A stretch of DNA of 13,365 nucleotides. Source: JBCCRV01 sp047619315. GTDB taxonomy: Bacteria; Myxococcota_A; Polyangia; Polyangiales; Houyiibacteriaceae. The DNA is taken from NCBI GenBank assembly GCA_047619315.1, contig JBLHKB010000139.1, positions 1-13,365 of the forward strand, written 5' to 3'. The notes beneath the pieces are model-generated. The model had not been told where the DNA came from. It made no database searches and saw nothing but the letters and a program-made list of their open reading frames with translations. Positions 7,470-13,365 of the stretch are shown here, piece after piece. Position 1 is the stretch's first letter. Every line of letters begins with the position of its first letter. The translations under genes and the position numbers were made by a program.

Positions 7470-7673
7470 TCACGCGAACGTGACGTCGAGCATCCCCACG
7501 CTCTCGTCGTACGTGGCGATGTTCAGCGTGCCGCCAATCGGGTCGGCGACGTCGCCGCTCAACACCCCTGAGGAGTCCATGGCGATGTTCGTCCAGGTGC
7601 TCGTGTCTCGCTCGTCTTTGAACGCGAAAGCACCGGCCTCGCCAACGACGAACTCGACCGCTGCCAACTGCAA
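7470..7673 (-). pseudogene. Possible remnant or small hypothetical gene (C-terminal beta-rich fragment)
   Basis: A 67-codon open frame ends in TGA at 7470-7472. It has only a TTG near its beginning, no ribosome binding site at a usable distance, and an in-frame TAA about 36 bases upstream of the TTG. Its sequence nevertheless looks protein-like: VEFVVGEAGAFAF, a Trp-Thr-Asn stretch, and SGDVADPIGGTLNIATYDES, then DVTFA. This resembles the last strands of the small beta-barrel lipoproteins often found in myxobacteria. It lacks a signal peptide and N-terminal half. I see it either as a 5'-truncated gene remnant or as a chance open frame. Confidence 0.3.
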
Positions 7674-8033
7674 ACCCGCATTCCCGTCGTTCCGTCTTTC
7701 TCCTCCTTAAACCCTGTTCGCCGTAAGCGTACTGAGGCTATCGGCAGCTCTTGAGCGTGCCTCGGTGGAGGACGAAGGTGCGACACGTTTTGCGATCACT
7801 TGGAGACGGTGCTCAACAAGTCAGACCCAATCAAACTCGCGTCCTGACTCGTATCTTCAGTCGTGCGATGATGCTCGCGTCTGAGCTTCGCATATGCTTC
7901 GAGGTTCTCACCGCCATCGAAGCAAAGCTTGGGGAGACCCACGACTAACCCTGACTTGGAGGCGGAGTTCATAGGACTGAGTGACGATACGATTTGCGTG
8001 GCGTGCCCTTCAGATCACGCATACTCTCGCTCC

Positions 8034-8039
8034 GGGGAG
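8034..8039 (+). promoter_or_regulatory. Ribosome binding site of the hybrid kinase
   Basis: GGGGAG lies 5 bases before the GTG at 8045-8047. This favours 8045 over the in-frame TTG at 7994 (no ribosome binding site) and the GTG at 8039, which overlaps this element. Confidence 0.6.
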
Positions 8040-8044
8040 TGACT

Positions 8045-10639
8045 GTGCACAAATCCGGTCTTCTTTCCTTCCTGGGTCTACTCCCAGACGCTGCTCTACT
8101 CCTCGACGCGGAGGGCTGTATCGAGGGCGCGAACGAGCTCGCCGCCGAGCTCCTGCGGATACCCCTCGACGACCTTGAAGGCATGGCCGCGGCAACCCTG
8201 CAGCCTATCGGTGGTCACGACCCTGTGTGGTACTCACCTGGCACTCGGCGCGTCCGCTTGCGCAACGTAAGCGTTGAGGTCGCCGTGCGCGATGTTCGCG
8301 TGGAGGAAAGCGAGCTGCATTTGGCGATCCTGCGGGAGGCCCTGGTCGGCACCTCCGACCAGGCCGTCGATGCCTGGAAAATCGGACTGATCGAACGCGA
8401 CTTCGTGGCCGGGACCCTGCGGGCCACGCCTCGCCTGCGCGAGCTTCTGGGTCTTGAAGATTCCACGCTGACGACCGAGACGATCACGAATGTCTTCCAC
8501 CCCGATGACCAAACGAAGCTCGTCCAAGCGATGGAGCAAGCGGCGGACCCAGCAGGCACCGGTGCCGTCCATTTCCTAGGGAGAGTGGTCAAACCGGATG
8601 GCGCAATGCGATGGGTGCGTGCGATAGCCAGCTCGGAGTTCGCGGAGATCGATGGAGAGCGGCGCCCCGTTCGTGTTCTGGTTTCGCTCGTCGATGACAC
8701 CGAGCAAGAGGAGCTAGCGCTCGCGGTCCAGCGCCACGAGGAGCGACTCCGCCTGGCGACGGACGTGACCGGAGTGGGAATCTTCGATCGCATCATTCTG
8801 CCCACGATGGTCACACCTTACTGGTCCGCCAGCATGCGCGAGATTATTGGCTACGACCCGGATACGCACGCCGACCCCGACTGGTTCATCGAACGTGTTC
8901 ACCCGGATGACATGCCACGAATGATCGCGGCGGTTGATGAGGCCAATGAGCCTCAAGGCGACGGACGCGTCGAGGTCGTCGTCCGCTGGATTCATCCCGA
9001 TGGCGACCACCGGCGTTTCCTCATTCGGTCGACGACGCTCTTTTTGAAGAGCGACAAGGCCCACGTCGCGACGCGTTCGATCGGCGCCATTCTCGACATC
9101 ACGGAACAAAGCGCCGCGGAAGACGAGCTACGAAGCCGGACCGCCATCCTCGACGCGACGCCGGACTTTGTGGGCATGGCCGACGAGGAAGGGCGTGTGC
9201 TCTACCTCAATAAAGGGGCTCGCTTGTTCTGGGGGATCGGCGAATCAGATCCCGTCAACCATCTGAAGATCGGAACGCTTCATACGACGGAGTCGCTCCT
9301 GCAATTCCACAAGACCGGTATGCCAACGGTCCGCCGGGATGGGGTGTGGTCAGGCGAGTCCACGCTTCGCCGCCATGATGGCGAGATGATCCCCATGTCT
9401 CAGGTCATCGTGTCCCATCAAACGAAGTCCGGGGAGACGCGCTTCTCCACGGTCTCGCGAGATCTGTCAAAACTGAAACTCCTCGAGGAGCAGTACAGGC
9501 AGTCGCAAAAGATGGAGGCCATCGGGCGTCTGGCTGGAGGCATCGCCCACGACTTCAACAACCTGCTCTCGGTGATCATGGGCTGCAACGAGCTCGCCGG
9601 TATGGACCTGGCGCCCGAACATCCAGCCAGGGTCGAGCTTAATGAGGTCGGCCTCGCCGCCGAGCGAGCCGCCGGTCTCACCCGTCAGCTCCTAGCGTTT
9701 GGACGAAAGCAGATCCTTCAGCCGACGGTCCTCGACATCAACGACGTGCTCGCGGAGATGAAGCCCCTGCTGCAGCGGCTCGTCGACGAGAGCATTGAGG
9801 TTGAAGTGATCCTCATCGATCAGCCTGCCATGATCAAGGCAGAACACACGCAGGTGCAGCAGATTCTGCTCAACCTCGTGGTCAACTCCCGGGACGCGAT
9901 GCCCAACGGAGGCATCCTCACCGTGGAAGCCTTAAAAGGTGTCGTGGAAGATGACGACACGGCGAACAGACTCGACCTGCCGGCTGGCGACTACGCGATC
10001 ATCGCCGTGTCCGACACCGGCCACGGGATGAGCGCGGAAGTTCGCGAGCAGATCTTCGATCCTTTCTTCACCACCAAAGGCCCTGGACAAGGCACAGGCC
10101 TTGGCCTCGCCACCGTCTTTGGCATCGTTCGCCAGAGCGGCGGAAGCATCTGGGTGTACAGCGAAGTCGGGCGGGGCACGACGTTCAAGATCTACCTCCC
10201 GTCGTCGGATGAAGCACCCAAAGCCGTGAGAAAGCCAAGCGTCCCTCTTCGAGCTCCACAGTCGGGGGTGATCTTGCTCGCCGAGGATGACGCCCAACTA
10301 CGCAAGATGGTCTCGAACACCCTGCTTCGTGCCGGCTATGAAGTCATCACCGCAGAGAGCGCCTTGGAAGTGCTGCAGGCGGGCCGGGAACATGAGGGAG
10401 TGATCGATCTCTTGCTCACCGACGTGATCATGCCCGGAATCAGCGGCAAGCAATTGGCGGAGCGCTTGCACGAATCAAAGCCTCACACCTCCGTGCTCTA
10501 CATGTCGGGCTACACGGAGAACAGCATCGTGCACCACGGTGTGCTCGACGATGACGTGAACTTCCTGGCGAAGCCGGTCACACCCGGGCGACTGCTGAGC
10601 GCCATCGAAGACGTCCTCGGGCGACGCGTCGAACGCTGA
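8045..10639 (+). CDS. Cytoplasmic multi-PAS hybrid sensor histidine kinase with C-terminal receiver
   Basis: This is an 864-residue hybrid two-component kinase from the GTG at 8045. It has no signal peptide or membrane segment, so it should sense in the cytoplasm. PAS-like domains occupy roughly residues 8-110, 112-228, 230-355 and 362-478. The second and third carry the typical HPDD and PDG(A/D)xRW/R segments and end in DDTEQ and DITEQ. The dimerisation domain contains LAGGIAHDFNNLLS with phospho-acceptor His502, the HDFNN-type H-box common in such hybrids. The ATPase domain has the N-box NLVVNSRDA (Asn614), G1 DTGHGM (Asp657), F-box FDPFFTTK and G2 GQGTGLGL. The receiver (~741-860) has acidic EDD, acceptor Asp793 in LLLTDVIMPG and Lys843 in FLAKPV. 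All catalytic residues are present. No DNA-binding regulator or phosphotransfer protein lies beside it, so it is an orphan here. It converges on the PilY1 gene with 98 bases between stops. Confidence 0.96.
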   Translation: MHKSGLLSFLGLLPDAALLLDAEGCIEGANELAAELLRIPLDDLEGMAAATLQPIGGHDPVWYSPGTRRVRLRNVSVEVAVRDVRVEESELHLAILREALVGTSDQAVDAWKIGLIERDFVAGTLRATPRLRELLGLEDSTLTTETITNVFHPDDQTKLVQAMEQAADPAGTGAVHFLGRVVKPDGAMRWVRAIASSEFAEIDGERRPVRVLVSLVDDTEQEELALAVQRHEERLRLATDVTGVGIFDRIILPTMVTPYWSASMREIIGYDPDTHADPDWFIERVHPDDMPRMIAAVDEANEPQGDGRVEVVVRWIHPDGDHRRFLIRSTTLFLKSDKAHVATRSIGAILDITEQSAAEDELRSRTAILDATPDFVGMADEEGRVLYLNKGARLFWGIGESDPVNHLKIGTLHTTESLLQFHKTGMPTVRRDGVWSGESTLRRHDGEMIPMSQVIVSHQTKSGETRFSTVSRDLSKLKLLEEQYRQSQKMEAIGRLAGGIAHDFNNLLSVIMGCNELAGMDLAPEHPARVELNEVGLAAERAAGLTRQLLAFGRKQILQPTVLDINDVLAEMKPLLQRLVDESIEVEVILIDQPAMIKAEHTQVQQILLNLVVNSRDAMPNGGILTVEALKGVVEDDDTANRLDLPAGDYAIIAVSDTGHGMSAEVREQIFDPFFTTKGPGQGTGLGLATVFGIVRQSGGSIWVYSEVGRGTTFKIYLPSSDEAPKAVRKPSVPLRAPQSGVILLAEDDAQLRKMVSNTLLRAGYEVITAESALEVLQAGREHEGVIDLLLTDVIMPGISGKQLAERLHESKPHTSVLYMSGYTENSIVHHGVLDDDVNFLAKPVTPGRLLSAIEDVLGRRVER

Positions 10640-10675
10640 GCCCCATCTTCGCAAACCAGGCGACTGCCTAATTAA

Positions 10676-10707
10676 GAGAAACGCCACCGCGCAAAGCGCG
10701 ATGGCGT
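10676..10707 (-). terminator. Rho-independent terminator of the PilY1-like gene
   Basis: ACGCCA (10681-10686) pairs with TGGCGT (10702-10707), and CGCGC (10688-10692) with GCGCG (10696-10700), around a 3-base loop. The odd internal position is a C/A mismatch on the plus strand but a U-G wobble on the minus strand, making a 12-bp stem there. The minus strand then reads TTTCTCTT. It lies 30 bases past the stop of the minus-strand gene. The plus strand has CATCCCCC after the stem, so it is not an obvious terminator for the kinase, although it may act on both. Confidence 0.78.
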
Positions 10708-10737
10708 CATCCCCCAAGTCCTGAGTTGAGCGGGTGC

Positions 10738-13365
10738 TTACTGGACCGTTCCGGCGTAGCCGACGGTCTGTGTGTAAGCGATCGGTGCTGGAAGGGTTCG
10801 AGTAAACTCGCCCACGGATGCTCCGCTGCTGCCAGTGCCGCCACCACTCAGCTGAGCCACGAGCTCGAACGACGGCGGGCTTGCCGCGTCCACTCGGAAA
10901 GTCTGACGGCTGCCGGCATAAGGATCGGTCTCCGTCACGTTTCGACCGTCGATACAGGTCGGGCGCTGAGTGACGGCGACGCCCATGACGATCTGATTCA
11001 GCAGCGCTGGATCGTCCGTGTCGTCGATGTTGGTCCGGTCGAAGACGCCGGAGCCAGGTGTGCTCTCAAGCGCTGCCATCGGTCCACCGGAACCATCATC
11101 GTTGAGGTACTCAAGACCCCAGATGCGGCTGTAGCCGACCTCACAGGCGTTCAAGCTGTTCGACGTCGAGGAGAAGCTGCCGAAGTAGACATTGCCCTGG
11201 AACAAGTCCACGGGGCCCGTCACCTGCTCGCCTGGGTCGAGGGTCACGCGCCAGTTCAGCACGCCCTCCACGCTCTCAACGATGCCAGTGGAGCTGTTAC
11301 GAATGATCTCTTCGCGAACCGAGACCACTCGGTTTCGCACCGTGTAGTTCTCGAGCCGATCGATGTCGCCTGTTCCCTGAATCAAGACGACGTCGCCTTC
11401 TTGATTCGTGCTGAGAATCGGCGATGAGTAAGCAGGCTGCCCCGCGTCAAAGGCCATGCCTTCGAAGATGTCGTGGAAAGCCTCGACGCCCCACTGGCTG
11501 CGGTCGCTGTTCGAGAGATCGAGCCGCCAGATAACACCGTCGGCGTCGGTAAAGAACGCACGAGTCGCGGCGGTGCCGGTCTCACCAAGGAAGACGGAGA
11601 CTCCGCCGTTGAGGGGCGCCGGGAAGTAGTTCCGACCCCATCGGCGAAGGATTCGGCCCGACGCTGCGTCGAGGACCACAAGTCCACGTCCCTGGCGGTT
11701 CCAGCACCGACGGGAGTTTCGACCGTTCGTTGGAACCGCCGCGCGGCCGCTTCTGGACGCTTCACTAGCGGCGTCACAGCTGCCCGTGTCGCTAATCGTG
11801 CCGTGCCCACCGGGAAGAATCACGATGCCACGTTCGTGGACTCGGCCAGCCATGTCGATGAGGACCTGGCCCATGGCCGCTTGACCATAGGTGTTCCCAA
11901 AGAGGTTGTCGGTGTACTGCCACAAGAACTCCGGATTGACGGGGTCCGTGACGTCCAAGGCGATGAAGCCGTCGCCGCCCGCGCGCATGCTGTTGACCAG
12001 AACCGTGTGGTACTCGTCGCCGCCATCATTCGCCGCAGGGTCGCGAGCAAAGAAGATGTCTCGCACAAGAGGCGTTCCGTCGACCATCCACAACGGAGAA
12101 TCGAGGGCGCCGTCCAGGTCTCGAAGAAGCATCGGAGGAATGAAACCCCAAAGCTCTTCACCGGCAGCAACGCTCTGTCCGACCCGTGGATGCCCAAGAG
12201 GGAAGGTGTGGTCCTGCCCAACGAAGCCATGGAGGATACCGTCGTTGCTGCCGACGTAGACCATGCTGGGGCGACCCGACACTTCAGGTCGCTGGCGGAA
12301 GAGGTTGTAGCCCTCGTCAAGAATGTCCGTCGAGGGCGCTGACACCATCGTGGGCGACGAGTGGTAGATGGAACCAAGTCGGTTGCCCTCACGCTCCGTG
12401 CCGGGAAAACCGTGCACCCACTCGATCACTTCTTGTCGGCGCTCATTTGAAGCGACGTCGAGGAGCTGAGTGCTGACGTTGAGGTTGTCGAGGCGGAAGT
12501 CTGACATCTCCAGGCCGCTTTGGGCGATGGTGCCCGTGTTGGAGGGCAGTGGAAGTCCATCCGCCGTGACCTGAGTCTCCGCGGTTCCGATGAGGTGCGC
12601 GCTGTAGTCCGCCGTCGAAGACGGTACGATTGTAAGGAGTCGACGTGCGTAACCGTTCGACTCCAGGGTGCCCGTCTGGTTGTTCAGTTGAACGTGGAAG
12701 CGGTCTCGGTCTTCGATAGGTCGCGGCGTCGGCGTGAGTCCATCACATTCAATGCGTCGTCGCTCGAGGACGCCGGACCATGGAGTGCCGGCTTCGGTTG
12801 AGAGGTTGAAGCCCGTGTTGAACTGGAGCTGACCCGCGGTGCCTGCTGCACCACCGGCGGCGCCAAAGGCAGGAACCGTTCGTGTCGTCGTGCCGGGTGC
12901 CGCTGCATCCATAATCAAGGTCAGAGCCTCGATGAGAGTTCCGCGGTCATCCGCGAAGATGGCGTTGGTGGTGCCACCTGCTGCGGCCAAGTCGTTGAGC
13001 GTCGCGACCGTCTCAGCAGCCGTGGTGCGGCAGGCCGCGTCCGCAGCGGGGCAGTTGTCTCCGCTGACGTTGAAGCCGACCACATAGAGGCCATCGACGA
13101 CGCCGTCCGCGAGCATGCGGGTGGCGGTCACGATCGGCGTCTCGTAGGGGCAGCCGCCGGAGCCAACAGGCTGGGCGAGCGCGTCGCAGTTGTAGGGTTC
13201 TCCGCGCATGTCCGACGTGGGCTGTCCATCCGTCAAAAGGATCGCGTATCGGTTACGGCAAGAGTTGAAGGGGTCACCCGTCAGTCCAATACTTGCGATG
13301 CGGCGCGTATCTGGATGCGTCACAAAGTAGTCAGCAACATCCGAGAGCATGCCGGCGATGGGCGT
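10738..13365 (-). CDS. pilY1: PilY1-like type IV pilus tip/biogenesis protein, N-terminus beyond the window
   Basis: PilY1 proteins sit at the tip of type IV pili, prime pilus assembly with minor pilins, and mediate adhesion and surface sensing. About 875 residues are visible, open to the right edge (the first visible residues are TPIAG). The first ~150 are the end of a VWA domain (AILLTDGQPTSD, GLYVVGFNV). The C-terminal half is the PilY1 beta-propeller: GSIYHSSPTMV (near 12360), VYVGSNDGILHGF (near 12245), GEELWGFIPPMLLRDL (near 12150), NSMRAGGDGFIALDVTDP (near 11970), NTYGQAAMGQV (near 11890), TDADGVIWRLDLS (near 11535). A two-Cys insert lies near 11700-11790 (SCDAAS and RRCWNRQGRG). The usual Asp/Asn-rich Ca loop before the (Y/F)xxDxxGxxWRxDL strand is replaced by GETGTAATR. 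The gene ends at TAA 10738-10740 and has its own terminator. Minor pilin genes, normally upstream, would lie off the right edge. Confidence 0.93.
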   Translation of the reverse strand, partial: TPIAGMLSDVADYFVTHPDTRRIASIGLTGDPFNSCRNRYAILLTDGQPTSDMRGEPYNCDALAQPVGSGGCPYETPIVTATRMLADGVVDGLYVVGFNVSGDNCPAADAACRTTAAETVATLNDLAAAGGTTNAIFADDRGTLIEALTLIMDAAAPGTTTRTVPAFGAAGGAAGTAGQLQFNTGFNLSTEAGTPWSGVLERRRIECDGLTPTPRPIEDRDRFHVQLNNQTGTLESNGYARRLLTIVPSSTADYSAHLIGTAETQVTADGLPLPSNTGTIAQSGLEMSDFRLDNLNVSTQLLDVASNERRQEVIEWVHGFPGTEREGNRLGSIYHSSPTMVSAPSTDILDEGYNLFRQRPEVSGRPSMVYVGSNDGILHGFVGQDHTFPLGHPRVGQSVAAGEELWGFIPPMLLRDLDGALDSPLWMVDGTPLVRDIFFARDPAANDGGDEYHTVLVNSMRAGGDGFIALDVTDPVNPEFLWQYTDNLFGNTYGQAAMGQVLIDMAGRVHERGIVILPGGHGTISDTGSCDAASEASRSGRAAVPTNGRNSRRCWNRQGRGLVVLDAASGRILRRWGRNYFPAPLNGGVSVFLGETGTAATRAFFTDADGVIWRLDLSNSDRSQWGVEAFHDIFEGMAFDAGQPAYSSPILSTNQEGDVVLIQGTGDIDRLENYTVRNRVVSVREEIIRNSSTGIVESVEGVLNWRVTLDPGEQVTGPVDLFQGNVYFGSFSSTSNSLNACEVGYSRIWGLEYLNDDGSGGPMAALESTPGSGVFDRTNIDDTDDPALLNQIVMGVAVTQRPTCIDGRNVTETDPYAGSRQTFRVDAASPPSFELVAQLSGGGTGSSGASVGEFTRTLPAPIAYTQTVGYAGTVQ

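Larger units (their letters stand above)
7271..8044. other. Divergent upstream region between the giant gene and the hybrid kinase
   Basis: This 774-bp region separates the divergent starts of the giant VWA/TSP3 gene and the kinase. It holds the giant gene's ribosome binding site, a CRP-like palindrome at 7394-7409, a possible minus-strand gene remnant at 7470-7673 and the kinase ribosome binding site. A 65-codon plus-strand open frame (7751-7948, TTG start) has no signal peptide, no ribosome binding site that I can see and no recognisable motif, so I do not call it a gene. I looked for sigma-70 hexamers and found only poor matches. Confidence 0.6.

Noticed and set aside
7751..7948. 65-codon plus-strand open frame before the kinase
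   Set aside because: It has a TTG start without a ribosome binding site and no motif or membrane/signal feature; it may be chance.
7994..8044. Kinase start at TTG 7994
   Set aside because: It lacks a ribosome binding site and adds an Arg-rich stretch that is not PAS-like; GTG 8045 has GGGGAG at good spacing.

Overview
The window looks like a GC-rich chromosomal segment from a Myxococcota-type (deltaproteobacterial) predator or gliding bacterium. The evidence is an Asp-rich lipoprotein of the kind common in that phylum, a giant cell-surface protein built of thrombospondin type-3 (TSP3) calcium-binding repeats and Cys-rich modules, a C-terminal Cys + hydrophobic stretch + RRRR tail resembling a MYXO-CTERM sorting signal, a PilY1-type pilus-tip protein, and a large multi-PAS hybrid histidine kinase. 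Genus or order cannot be fixed from the sequence alone.

Layout, left to right. (1) 1-281, minus: the N-terminal ~93 residues of MurB (peptidoglycan precursor synthesis), cut by the window edge. (2) 358-1089, plus: a small TSP3-containing lipoprotein, divergent from murB across a 76-bp gap that carries three copies of CGTTTGAC. (3) 1090-1438: a gene-free stretch with a rho-independent terminator and another strong hairpin, both reading best on the minus strand. (4) 1439-7270, minus: a 1943-residue secreted VWA/TSP3 surface protein. (5) 7271-8044: an upstream region with a CRP-like palindrome, a possible minus-strand gene remnant (7470-7673) and no other convincing gene. (6) 8045-10639, plus: a soluble four-PAS hybrid sensor kinase with a C-terminal receiver. 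(7) a minus-strand terminator at 10676-10707. (8) 10738 to the right edge, minus: a PilY1-like protein lacking its N-terminus.

Functional picture (inference): apart from murB, the window concerns the cell surface. Two large VWA-type proteins, one probably anchored by a C-terminal sorting signal and one probably at a type IV pilus tip, lie on either side of an orphan hybrid kinase. Nothing visible proves that the kinase controls them. The least conventional items are the mosaic architecture of the giant protein (including a 39-residue higher-order repeat and 32-33-residue Cys modules), the apparent loss of the canonical Ca-binding loop in the PilY1 propeller, and the short regulatory-looking repeats in the two upstream regions.
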